Source of the DNA: Mesorhizobium sp. AR07
Lineage (GTDB): Bacteria; Pseudomonadota; Alphaproteobacteria; Rhizobiales; Rhizobiaceae
Reading direction: 5' to 3'
NCBI RefSeq assembly: GCF_024746815.1
Contig: NZ_CP080526.1
Span: forward strand, 62,001 to 126,000
DNA length: 64,000 bases
Positions 50,401-57,784 of the stretch are shown here, one piece after another. Position numbers and translations under genes: made by a program. The notes under the pieces were generated by a model. It did not search any database and was not told the origin of the DNA. It saw only the letters and a program-made list of their open reading frames with translations. Each line of letters begins with the position of its first letter. Position 1 is the first letter of the stretch.

Positions 50401-52003
50401 CACCGACACCGTTGCCGAGGTGACCGGCCGCTTGCGGCGCATCGTGAAGAAGACCGGCCGCGACGGCATCGACCGGCTGGCCGTCGAAAACCGCCCTGGC
50501 TCGGCCAACCTCGCCGAGACACAGAGCTTCATGGACGACGACAAGGGCGTGCTGATCTTTTCGGACGCCGGCGGCACCGGTCGCTCCTATCACGCCGATC
50601 TGGGGGTGAAGAACCAGCGCCTACGCAAGCACTACCTGTTGGAAGCCGGCTGGCGCGCCGACAACGCCATCCAGGGTCTCGGACGGACCCACCGCACAAA
50701 TCAGAAGCAACCGCCGCTGTTCCGGCCCATGGCCGCCAATGTGAAGGCCGGCAAACGCTTCCTGTCGACAATCGCCAGGCGGCTCGACACACTGGGTGCG
50801 ATCACGCGCGGCCAGCGCCAGACCGGCGGGGCAGGGCTATTCCGTGCCGAGGACAATCTCGAAAGCCCCTACGCGCGGGCCGCACTTCGCCAATTCTACA
50901 TGCTGCTGCATCAGGGCAGGATCGAAGGTTGTTCGCTCACGACCTTCGAAACCGTGACCGGGCTGTCGCTGACGACCGACGAGGGTGGGCTGCGCGACGA
51001 ACTGCCGCCGATCACGACCTGGCTCAATCGCCTGCTGGCGCTCCGCATCGAGACCCAGAACCTGCTGTTCGAAGTGTTCGAGCAACTGATGACGGCGAAG
51101 GTCGAGGGCGCGATCGCTGCCGGCTCCTATGACAAAGGTCTGGAGACCATCACGGCGGAAAGCATCGTCGTCACCGATCGCCGCACCGTCTACGCGCACC
51201 CGGTCTCCGGCGCGCAGTCGCATGTGCTGACCGTCGCGCGCAAGGACCGTATTCGGCCGCTCGGTCTGGTCGATGCGTTGGCGATCGCCCGCGCGGAGCC
51301 GCAATCGGTCCTGTTGGGGAACACGCGTTCCAGCCGTGCGGCAATCCGGCTGCCGACGGCGAGCCTGATGCTCGACGACGGCACGATAGAGCACCGCGTA
51401 CGCCTGCTGCGGCCGACGGACGAGCTGCGCTTCGGTCTCGACGCTCTTGCCGAAACCCACTGGCAGCCGGCCGACCGAAAACTGTTCTGCGACCTATGGC
51501 AGGCAGAAGTCGCCGCCGTCCCGGAGTTCACCACCAGCACCTTTCACATCGTGACGGGTCTGCTGCTGCCGATCTGGCGTCGGCTGCCGGACCATGATTG
51601 TCAGGTCTACCGGATCCAGACCGATGCCGGCGAACGCATCATCGGGCGTCACATTGCGCCTACCCTTGTCACGACCATGTTCCGCAATCTAGGGCTCGAC
51701 GATGTGCCCACGCTCGCGCCGGAAGATGCCTGGACTGGGCTCGTGGAAGGCAGGATCGGACTGCAACTCGCCGATGGCCTGATCCTGCGCCGCAGTCGGG
51801 TCATGAACGACTACCGTGTCGAGCTGATCGGCTTCACCGACGCGATGGTCCCCCGGCTGAAGGCGCTGGGGCTGATCTCCGAGATCATCTCCTGGAAGTT
51901 GCGGCTGTTCATCCCCACGTCCGCGCGCGGGTCCGCAATCCTCGCCGCGCTCCTCGACCGCCATACGCTGGTCGGCGTCACCGACCGTGCCTCGGTGGCT
52001 TGA
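47471..52003 (+). CDS. methyltransferase-helicase (strawberry notch/DarB-like)
   Basis: A 1510-residue protein. N-terminal N6-adenine-type methyltransferase domain (about 130-320): motif I LVLEPSAGTGLLAVHAE and catalytic NPPF in VVLMNPPFSVGAY. Then a superfamily 2 helicase of the strawberry notch type: GDGTGCGKGRQVAG (Walker A-like), VIVFDEAHAMANAAGG (DEAH box), and a C-terminal helicase part with QGLGRTHRTNQKQPP. The same MTase plus helicase order is known in phage P1 DarB, an anti-restriction protein carried into the recipient. That makes a protective role during conjugation attractive but unproven. ATG 47471 chosen with AAGGA upstream. Confidence 0.88.
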   Translation: MNIVSATAAVTPTAAPLHAPTPASINNAQAIYQAATLLLPFLEQGKPVTTAALRTAMTTGFGGNDAQGFWVWKDAYEALEVAQVLFLRRFGPAILSRSSTPQAMLAMMKRIADLLPTHTRRSDESQAMQQLSTPLPLAFVTAHAAAIASCDLVLEPSAGTGLLAVHAEMTRASIALNELAATRADLLGLLFPRLPVSRHDAAHIDDHLDAAMKPSVVLMNPPFSVGAYVDGHVTDAAWRHLSSAFARLRAGGRLVAITGTGLSPENLKWRPAFERLQQQGTVIFTAAIDGRVYARHGTMAETRLTIIDKVPATDPTSFSGSPGKAMDVETLLSWITDLPPRTPGGLPDSIGALSSGILRSAAMRMGARSGARTAPLAVSRAAAKPIQSVRPIAQAKPARQVKANNTPPVPLAYELRDWMPEEGGRLTDTIYEPYALQSIDIPGAKPHPTPLVQSAAMAAVAPPKPSYRPLLPDAIIDEGLLSDAQLECVIYAGEAHCGHLTGAWTVDETCDVVSAAPEGAANAVRFRRGWFLGDGTGCGKGRQVAGIILDNWLQGRRRAIWISKSDKLLEDAQRDWAALGQEKLLVQPLSRYRQGTPIRLAEGILFTTYATLRSQEREGKRSRIAQILDWVGQEARRDEGPTGENLAGRAEGPSGTNSSFDGVIVFDEAHAMANAAGGKSERGDVAPSQQGKAGLRLQHALPDARVVYVSATGATAVENLAYAQRLGIWGSEDFPFANRAEFVAAIEGGGVAAMEVLARDLKSLGLYAARSLSYDGVEYDLLVHALSEEQIRIYNAYADAFQVIHNNLTAALEAANITSEAGTLNRNAKSAARSAFESTKQRFFSHLITSMMTPTLIGAIEQDLADGHSAVVQIVSTGEALMERRLAEIPTEEWSDLHVDVTPREYVGGYLMHSFPTQLFEEYSDAEGNVYSRPVHDEDGNPVQCREAVRRRDEMIEKLASLPPVGSALDQIIHHFGTDTVAEVTGRLRRIVKKTGRDGIDRLAVENRPGSANLAETQSFMDDDKGVLIFSDAGGTGRSYHADLGVKNQRLRKHYLLEAGWRADNAIQGLGRTHRTNQKQPPLFRPMAANVKAGKRFLSTIARRLDTLGAITRGQRQTGGAGLFRAEDNLESPYARAALRQFYMLLHQGRIEGCSLTTFETVTGLSLTTDEGGLRDELPPITTWLNRLLALRIETQNLLFEVFEQLMTAKVEGAIAAGSYDKGLETITAESIVVTDRRTVYAHPVSGAQSHVLTVARKDRIRPLGLVDALAIARAEPQSVLLGNTRSSRAAIRLPTASLMLDDGTIEHRVRLLRPTDELRFGLDALAETHWQPADRKLFCDLWQAEVAAVPEFTTSTFHIVTGLLLPIWRRLPDHDCQVYRIQTDAGERIIGRHIAPTLVTTMFRNLGLDDVPTLAPEDAWTGLVEGRIGLQLADGLILRRSRVMNDYRVELIGFTDAMVPRLKALGLISEIISWKLRLFIPTSARGSAILAALLDRHTLVGVTDRASVA

Positions 52004-52016
52004 GGGGGAGGCGATC

Positions 52017-53081
52017 ATGTCCGGCTCGGCCTCCAAGCTGGCACGCCGCCTTGGCGATCATGCCGAAGCGGTGTGCCGCGAATATCTCTCCAACGGCCAT
52101 CGCTCGGGCAATTACTGGATGGTCGGCGATGTCCGCAACACGCGCGGCCGTTCCATGCATGTGCGGCTCAAGGCGGTCGGCGACAAGGCAGCCGGAAAGT
52201 GGGTCGACGAGTCGTCGGGGGAATATGGCGACCTGCTTGACGTCATCGAGCAGAGCTGTGGTCTGGTCGACTTCCGCGAGGTCGCGGATGAAGCACGTCG
52301 CTTCCTCTCCATGCCGCCGCCACCGCCCCCGCCCCAGCCCTTTGGCACGCAGCGCCAACCTGCCGCGGCACGCGGCTCGCCTGAGGCGGCGCGTCGCCTG
52401 TTCGCCATGACGCAGCCGATCGCCGGCACGCTGGCCGAACGATACCTTGCCGGTCGCGGCATTCTGCTCTCCGCGCATGAGCGAGCCCTGCGCTTTCATC
52501 CCGGCTGCTACTACCGGGATCTCGTGACGGGCGAAACGCAGACTCATCCTGCGCTGATTGCCGCTGTCACCAACCTCAACGGGCAGATCACCGGCCTGCA
52601 GCGCACTTACCTCTCCCCTGGGCTCGACCCGAGTGGCAAGATCGGCAAGGCGCAGCTCGCCGATCCACGCCGCTCGCTTGGTCACCTGCTGGGCAACGGC
52701 GTCTGGCTCGGCCTTGAACACGGTGCGCCAGTCCCGGTCATGGCCGCCGGCGAGGGCTTCGAGACGATGGCTTCGCTTAAGGTAGTGATGCCGGCGCTGC
52801 CGGTGGCAGCCGCCACCTCGGCCAATCACCTCGCCGGCCTGATCTTGCCGCCCGGCTGCTGTCGCCTCTACATCGCGGCCGATGCCGACGCCGCCGGCCG
52901 GCACGGCATCGAGCGTCTCAGCCAGCGCGCAGGCGAGTCAGGGGTTCTCGCCCTAGTGTTAAGGCCGCAGCTCGGCGACTTCAACGACGATCTGCGCCAT
53001 CTCGGCCCCGCCCATCTCGCGGCATGGCTCAGCGATCAGCTCGTCCCGGAGGATGCCCGTCTCTTCCTGCCGCCCGGATGA
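52017..53081 (+). CDS. TOPRIM-domain primase-like protein
   Basis: A 354-residue protein with an N-terminal zinc-free primase-like part (about 1-100, GNYWMVGDVRNTRGRSMHVR), a proline-rich linker (PPPPPPPQP) and a C-terminal TOPRIM domain. TOPRIM residues: glutamate in AAGEGFETMASL and the DxD pair in YIAADADAAGRHG. Plasmid and ICE homologues are thought to prime single-stranded DNA after transfer. Start ATG 52017 follows GGGGGAGG, 13 bases after the helicase stop, so the two are one operon. Confidence 0.85.
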   Translation: MSGSASKLARRLGDHAEAVCREYLSNGHRSGNYWMVGDVRNTRGRSMHVRLKAVGDKAAGKWVDESSGEYGDLLDVIEQSCGLVDFREVADEARRFLSMPPPPPPPQPFGTQRQPAAARGSPEAARRLFAMTQPIAGTLAERYLAGRGILLSAHERALRFHPGCYYRDLVTGETQTHPALIAAVTNLNGQITGLQRTYLSPGLDPSGKIGKAQLADPRRSLGHLLGNGVWLGLEHGAPVPVMAAGEGFETMASLKVVMPALPVAAATSANHLAGLILPPGCCRLYIAADADAAGRHGIERLSQRAGESGVLALVLRPQLGDFNDDLRHLGPAHLAAWLSDQLVPEDARLFLPPG

Positions 53082-53327
53082 ACGGGCGGGGCCGGCAGGC
53101 GGGCAGGGGCGGCGTCACCGGAAGCCTTGCAGGCATTGCGGCGGTCCGCCGGAGAGCCACGCCCGCGGCCTGCCCGAGAGGCGACCCCTGCCACCCCCCG
53201 GTCACGGCCGCAACGGCTGCGCCGTCCTCCGCTCGCGCTTCGGCCTTCGGTGCGGCCGCGCCCGCGGCGCGGCCGGGGAGCGCTGTCAGGCCGCGATAGG
53301 CGCGGCCTCAACCGACGGAGACACGCC
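53082..53327. other. GC-rich spacer
   Basis: A 246-base spacer, very rich in G and C, with clustered GGC/GCC runs able to fold. No gene is visible. It separates the TOPRIM gene from the DUF2493 gene and may be a long untranslated leader. Confidence 0.4.
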
Positions 53328-54269
53328 ATGACCTACGAGCTTCCTTTCGACGAGGCCTATGAGCCCTACCACGCCTCCTCGCCGACCGACCGCGTCATCC
53401 TCGAACTGCAGATGTACGGCCATCGCCCGCATCAGGACGAACCTGATGCTCGGCCACTTCCCGACGACGAAGTGATCCGGGCCGGCCTCGCCGGCATCGT
53501 CGAGACCTTCGCCGGCATGCTCGGCGACACCAGGCTCGAACCCGATCTCGACGACCTGCTCTGGTCCTTCGCAAACGTCTTTCATCGTGCCGCCGAGCGC
53601 GTAACCCGCAGCCTCGACCGCAACGAGGAGGCCCAGCGTTCGAGCCAGCAGGAGCAGGACGGCTCGGAGGTGAAGTCGGTCGAGCTGGAACGGCTGACCG
53701 CGGAAGGCATCACCTATATCGAGCGCCGCAACGTGCTCGAAATCATGCGCGATGAGGCCGCCGACCTCTACGAGGCGCAGACCGGATCGGCATGGCGACC
53801 GCGCACCGGCTCTAAGGTCTCCCACCAGGCGATGACCGCGTCGGTAATAGACTCCCGCGACTTCCTCGCTGCCCGTCGCCACGCCGAAACCGAGGTGCTC
53901 GTTCCAGCCGGGACCAAGATCGCCTTCGCCGGCGGTCTCGACTGCAACGATCACGACCGGATCTGGGACGCGCTCGACAAGGCTCGCGAGAAGCATCCCG
54001 ACATGGTTCTGCTCCACGGCGGCAGCCCGCGCGGCGCCGAGCGCATCGCCGCTTGCTGGGCCGAGAACCGCAAGGTCACTCAAATCGCCTTCAAGCCGGA
54101 CTGGACCCGACACGCCAAGGCGGCTCCGTTCCGCCGCAATGACCAGCTTCTCTCGGTGGTGCCCTACGGTCTGATCGTCTTCCCCGGCTCCGGGATCACC
54201 GACAACCTTGCCGACAAGGCGTGTCGGCTGGGCATCCCCGTCTGGCGGTTCGCGGAGGGCGGCGCGTGA
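53328..54269 (+). CDS. DUF2493 (YspA/SLOG-type) protein
   Basis: A 313-residue protein with a C-terminal Rossmann-like DUF2493 domain (about 195-310: KIAFAGGLDCNDHDRIWDAL, VLLHGGSPRGAERIAACWAE, LIVFPGSGITDNLADKA). The fold belongs to the SLOG superfamily of nucleotide-derivative-binding proteins. The first 190 residues are helical and specific to rhizobial elements. It may sense or process a nucleotide ligand during element maintenance; no evidence fixes the role. ATG 53328 has GGAG upstream. Confidence 0.85.
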   Translation: MTYELPFDEAYEPYHASSPTDRVILELQMYGHRPHQDEPDARPLPDDEVIRAGLAGIVETFAGMLGDTRLEPDLDDLLWSFANVFHRAAERVTRSLDRNEEAQRSSQQEQDGSEVKSVELERLTAEGITYIERRNVLEIMRDEAADLYEAQTGSAWRPRTGSKVSHQAMTASVIDSRDFLAARRHAETEVLVPAGTKIAFAGGLDCNDHDRIWDALDKAREKHPDMVLLHGGSPRGAERIAACWAENRKVTQIAFKPDWTRHAKAAPFRRNDQLLSVVPYGLIVFPGSGITDNLADKACRLGIPVWRFAEGGA

Positions 54270-54280
54270 GCGCCGTTTTC

Positions 54281-54308
54281 TTGCAAATCAAGAAAATCCA
54301 GATAATAT
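54281..54308 (+). promoter_or_regulatory. promoter of the toxin-antitoxin pair
   Basis: TTGCAA (54281-54286) and TAATAT (54303-54308) are separated by 16 bases. They sit in an AT-rich island just before the antitoxin gene, whose ATG is 24 bases after the -10 box. The antitoxin probably binds here to repress its own operon. Confidence 0.55.
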
Positions 54309-54331
54309 GGAGATCGATAAGGAGTCCAGCC

Positions 54332-54592
54332 ATGCGCCAGTTCACGACGGGGGATCTCAACAAGCAGGTTGGCGACGTCACCGACGTTGCCAGCCGCGAA
54401 CCCGTTATTCTTACCAAGCACCGGAAACCCCGGTTCGTGCTGATGAGTTACGAGCACTACGAACGGATGCGCATCGGCGGCGATCCCCGCCGCGCATACC
54501 ATGTCTCCGAGATGCCGGAGGAACACACGGAACTCTTCGCCGCCGAGATCGACCGATTGGCGCGCGGGGAAGGATACGATGATGAGCGGTAG
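54332..54592 (+). CDS. Phd/YefM-like antitoxin
   Basis: An 86-residue protein with a Phd/YefM-type N-terminal DNA-binding fold (MRQFTTGDLNKQVGDVTDVA, SREPVILTKHRKPRFVLMSY) and a C-terminal tail that would wrap the toxin (PEEHTELFAAEIDRLARGEG). ATG 54332 follows AAGGAG. Its 3' end overlaps the next gene by 14 bases, the usual arrangement for a type II antitoxin. Confidence 0.8.
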   Translation: MRQFTTGDLNKQVGDVTDVASREPVILTKHRKPRFVLMSYEHYERMRIGGDPRRAYHVSEMPEEHTELFAAEIDRLARGEGYDDER

Positions 54593-55001
54593 ATTTCTGC
54601 CTGGTCAGGTGATCTCCTACCCGTATCTTTGGGCATGGCAGCACGAGCGCGGCGAAACGGAAGGCCGCAAGAGCCGGCCGACCTGCGTGGTCATCGCTGT
54701 CCGCGGCGCAAGAGATGGCCTGACCCATCTTGCGCTCCTGGCGATAACCACCCAGCCACCGACCAGCGATCGGGTCGGTTTGGAGGTCTCCGCTATCGAG
54801 TGCCGCCGCGCCGGTCTGACCGATCTCAAACGCTGCTGGATTGTGGTTGACGAATACAACTACGATATTGCCGAACGCTCCTGGTACATCGAATCCGACG
54901 GTAAGCCCCTCGGTCGTTTCAGCAAGGCATTCATGATGAAGATCGCAGGCGCCTTTATCGAAGCGCGCAGCGAGGGCCGCCGCGTCAGCCGTCTGGATTG
55001 A
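54579..55001 (+). CDS. putative toxin partner of the Phd-like antitoxin
   Basis: A 140-residue protein whose start resembles PemK/MazF-fold toxins (FLPGQVISYPYLWAWQHERG, then RPTCVVIAVRG), with a long tail (YNYDIAERSWYIESDGKPLG). MazF-type toxins are RNases. This member is longer than typical MazF and may be a divergent subgroup. The start ATG lies inside the antitoxin gene, so the pair is translationally coupled. The function is inferred from context and weak motif similarity. Confidence 0.65.
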   Translation: MMSGRFLPGQVISYPYLWAWQHERGETEGRKSRPTCVVIAVRGARDGLTHLALLAITTQPPTSDRVGLEVSAIECRRAGLTDLKRCWIVVDEYNYDIAERSWYIESDGKPLGRFSKAFMMKIAGAFIEARSEGRRVSRLD

Positions 55002-55294
55002 CGTTCTCTTTTCGCGGCCATGCGCTCGATCCAGGACGTGAGCCTCTGGCTGGCCGACAAAGACCACTAGCTCCAAGCGCGAAGCGCCACTAGCCAGATG
55101 CGCGTAGCGCCTCCGGCAGCGGCAGGGTTCGGGCGCGCCGGCCTGCGGCCGGCCGGGCTCTCGTCGCGGCGTCCCGCCGCTTCCCGAGCCGGCTTCGCCG
55201 TCTCGGCCTTCGGGTGACGATCCCTCGCGCAGGGTCAGGGGGAGAGGGCGGCCGGAGCGGGGCGGGGGGCGCTGGAGAGGAAGGGAAAGTCACC
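55002..55294. other. GC-rich spacer with G-rich leader
   Basis: A 293-base non-coding spacer. The last 75 bases are G-rich (GGGGGAGAGGGCGGCCGGAG, then GGGGCGGGGGGCGCTGGAGA) like the leaders before other backbone genes. No gene or obvious terminator. Confidence 0.45.
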
Positions 55295-55828
55295 ATGTCG
55301 ATGATATTCATAGGTGGATCGCGCGAGATATTCGAGCTGCCGGAACCTGCGATCGCTCGCATCGGCGCAATCGTCGCTGCCGAGCACGGCGTGCTGGTTG
55401 GCGACGCGTCGGGAGCCGATGCAGAGGCGCAGGGCCTGCTCGCGGGCTACAAGTACGAGCATGTCGGGGTCTTCCATGCCGGCAAGGAACCCCACAACAA
55501 TCTGGGCGACTGGGCCGCCTACCATGTCCCGTCACCTGGAGGCACTCATGGATCTTGGTACGACGCCGCCAAAGACCGGGAGATGGCGCGGCGCGCCGAC
55601 TTTGGCATGATGGTCTGGGACGGCGCATCACCCGGCACGGCCGTCAACGTCCTTCGGCTCGCCATCGCGAACAAGCCGTGCGTCATTTACGATCTGGCCA
55701 GGGGCCGGATGGCGACGACGTACAATGTGGAGGACTGGTGCGCCATGCTCCGCCATGCCGGTTCGGACATTCGCCGCCAAGCCGAAGCCCGCATGATGCC
55801 GGAGGAGCGTCTAACGTTGCCAGGATGA
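55295..55828 (+). CDS. SLOG-like Rossmann protein
   Basis: A 177-residue protein with a Rossmann-type core: MIFIGGSREIFELPEPAIAR, HGVLVGDASGADAEAQGLLA, ADFGMMVWDGASPGTAVNVL, KPCVIYDLARGRM. The GGS, GDASGAD and WDG motifs place it with SLOG/DprA-like or DUF2493-type nucleotide-binding proteins. It is the second such protein in the element. Role unknown. Start ATG 55295 after AAGGGAAAG. Confidence 0.8.
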   Translation: MSMIFIGGSREIFELPEPAIARIGAIVAAEHGVLVGDASGADAEAQGLLAGYKYEHVGVFHAGKEPHNNLGDWAAYHVPSPGGTHGSWYDAAKDREMARRADFGMMVWDGASPGTAVNVLRLAIANKPCVIYDLARGRMATTYNVEDWCAMLRHAGSDIRRQAEARMMPEERLTLPG

Positions 55829-56535
55829 TGTACGCGCGGTCCTGCCGACAGCCCGGCGGGTTCAATCCGATATGTTGATCCGTCTCCTCGCCGCCTAATC
55901 CACTTGTATGAACGCCCGGGGCCGGCCCCTTTCGAAACCGGCACATACGCAGAGCATGGGGGGCGTTGTGCAGGATGATCATCTTCACCGGTCTCGCCTC
56001 TGAAGCGGGTGCAAGCGTGCCGAACATCCTGGCTTGCCGGGTCATCCAACTTGACTGCGCGGTATCGTCCCCCGAGGGGCTTGAAGGTCGCTGCCAGTCT
56101 CAAAACCGCTGTGCCGCCATACCGAATGCGCAAGGCGGTTCACGCGCCCAGGCTGCTGTTCGAGGTATTTGACGACGCAGACGATGACCCGAGAGGTGCG
56201 GGGCAAGCATGCCGGCGATCCGGCAGCGTTGCATGGGCGGCCAAGCGATGGCGGCCTGAGTTCTTTCCATCTGCCGCATCCGGGGCCATTCCCGTTTCAT
56301 GTCGCCTTTGTAGACGACCGCCTGCTTTGTGCGGTCAACCCCCGTTGGGGGTACACTCGGCGAATATTCAGGAAAATTCGATTTCTGTTTTTTATCTGCG
56401 GGCAGGCGAAGGGCCTGCCCGCTATTTTTCGGCAAATAGAATTTTCCAGAATTTTCGCCGAGATGACCGCAGCAGGACGGCCCTCTCCTTTGGCGCCATC
56501 GGGAATGGTCCCGATGCAACCGAAGGAGAACTACC
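55829..56535. other. long intergenic region with nested palindromes
   Basis: About 700 bases before the DUF736 gene. The left half contains only unconvincing open frames. The right part has a hairpin ACCCCC-GTT-GGGGGT (56338-56352), directly followed by a large nested inverted repeat (56356-56462, listed separately). Confidence 0.45.
56356..56462. repeat. nested inverted repeat (107 bp)
   Basis: Outer arms of 24 bases: CTCGGCGAATATTCAGGAAA (plus ATTC) at 56356-56379 and its complement at 56439-56462, with two mismatches. Inside lies a perfect 10-pair hairpin GCGGGCAGGC / GCCTGCCCGC (56398-56407 with 56413-56422) followed by TATTTTT, which looks like a terminator. The whole could extrude a cruciform or be a MITE-like element. 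Confidence 0.75.
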
Positions 56536-56859
56536 ATGGCCACCACGATCGCAAACCTCACCACCAAGGCCGACGGCTCGATGGAAGGCGTCTTTGCCAC
56601 GCTCCGGGTCAACGCCCCGATCACCCTCATCCCGAACACCAACAAGTCGCGCGAGGACGCCCCCGACTACCGGATCGTCAACAAGCGCACGGGCTTCGAG
56701 ATCGGAGCCGGCTGGCACCGCATCTCCCAGCGTTCGGGTGAGGAATACCTCTCGGTCAAGCTGGAAGCCCCCGAGATCGGCGTGATCTTCGGCAATCTCG
56801 CTCCCGCCCCGGGTGGCGAGGAAAACAAGAAGGTCATCCTCTGGAACAACCCCCAGTGA
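56536..56859 (+). CDS. DUF736 family protein
   Basis: A 107-residue protein of the DUF736 family, almost universal on rhizobial plasmids and ICEs and conserved next to transfer genes. Sequence is typical: MATTIANLTTKADGSMEGVF, ITLIPNTNKSREDAPDYRIV, YLSVKLEAPEIGVIFGNLAP. The function is unknown. AAGGAG precedes ATG 56536. A perfect 22-base palindrome (56870-56891) follows the stop and may limit read-through or stabilise the mRNA. Confidence 0.92.
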   Translation: MATTIANLTTKADGSMEGVFATLRVNAPITLIPNTNKSREDAPDYRIVNKRTGFEIGAGWHRISQRSGEEYLSVKLEAPEIGVIFGNLAPAPGGEENKKVILWNNPQ

Positions 56860-56917
56860 GGCATCGGTGGCCGGCCCCTCGAGGGGCCGGCTTCTCCACC
56901 GGCAAGAGGAGGTTGCA

Positions 56918-57259
56918 ATGAGCCGCTACACCATTACTGTCACTGGCACCGTCACCGGAAAAGTCCGCTTGGATCCAGACGCTGTCATCGGCTACGATCC
57001 ACCACTTCGGACCTACTTCCTGCAAGCGTTCCCGCACGAAGAAACCGACGAGCCCGCGCTCTGGCTTGGCACCGCCGATCGCGCGTTCGAAACGCTTGGA
57101 TATCTTCGCCACGCCGCGACTGCGCAGGGCTACGACTTCATGCCGCTGCCGCCCGAAATGGCTGCAAAGCTGGTCGAGGACAAAGCGGCAGCCGGCGATC
57201 GTTCGGAACGGGACGGAATCCTCGGTGAACTGCTGAAACACCTCAACCAACCCGAGTAG
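56918..57259 (+). CDS. small conserved protein of the transfer region
   Basis: A 113-residue protein starting MSRYTITVTGTVTGKVRLDP, beta-rich in the first half (PPLRTYFLQAFPHEETDEPA) and helical in the second (ATAQGYDFMPLPPEMAAKLV). I do not know its family. It follows DUF736 and ends 14 bases before a strong terminator. AGAGGAGG precedes ATG 56918. Confidence 0.8.
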   Translation: MSRYTITVTGTVTGKVRLDPDAVIGYDPPLRTYFLQAFPHEETDEPALWLGTADRAFETLGYLRHAATAQGYDFMPLPPEMAAKLVEDKAAAGDRSERDGILGELLKHLNQPE

Positions 57260-57273
57260 GCAAACACATCTCA

Positions 57274-57312
57274 GGGCCCGCGATGGATTGCTCCGTCGCG
57301 GGCCCTTTTTTT
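57274..57312 (+). terminator. rho-independent terminator
   Basis: GGGCCCGCGA (57274-57283) pairs perfectly with TCGCGGGCCC (57296-57305), followed by seven T residues. It ends the DUF736 operon and separates it from the convergent virC-like genes. Confidence 0.9.
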
Positions 57313-57376
57313 GCGCGTCGCAAAGAGCCACGAACATCACCCGTCACAGCATGCGACAGCGACTCCATACCGCCGA

Positions 57377-57784
57377 TTATTCCTTCGGCAGTTTGTGCTT
57401 ATGAACGCGGATATAATCCTGCACAGCCTTTCGCAGCAGTTCAGTCATGCTGTGCCCGTTGCTGATCGCCAGCAACTTGAACTGGCGCTGCTCCACGGCC
57501 GTCAGGTAGTAACCGCAGCGGATCATCTCCTCCTCGCGAATCTTCTTTCCGGCGATGGGGTCCTTTTTCTGACCCTGCCGCAGCAGCTTGCGGAAATCGG
57601 GCCCAACTGCCGGGGACGGCTTTGTCGGTTCCTGCATCTGTGGCGTAGCTTGCTCCTTGGCCCCTGACGTCTCGGCCTTCGGTGGGATGAACATGCTGGG
57701 CAGCGCCGGCGGCTGCGTGGAGATCGCCTTCATCATGCGGGCTTTCTTGTCGTCACCGGGTTTAGGTGCGGTTTCTTCACTCAC
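57377..57784 (-). CDS. VirC2-like ribbon-helix-helix protein
   Basis: A 135-residue protein: a disordered Pro/Lys-rich first half and a C-terminal ribbon-helix-helix-like domain (CGYYLTAVEQRQFKLLAISN, GHSMTELLRKAVQDYIRVHK). Position next to a VirC1-like ATPase and near oriT suggests the VirC2 role: binding DNA close to oriT or the overdrive. The start is GTG 57784, overlapping the ParA stop by four bases. Confidence 0.75.
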   Translation of the reverse strand: MSEETAPKPGDDKKARMMKAISTQPPALPSMFIPPKAETSGAKEQATPQMQEPTKPSPAVGPDFRKLLRQGQKKDPIAGKKIREEEMIRCGYYLTAVEQRQFKLLAISNGHSMTELLRKAVQDYIRVHKHKLPKE

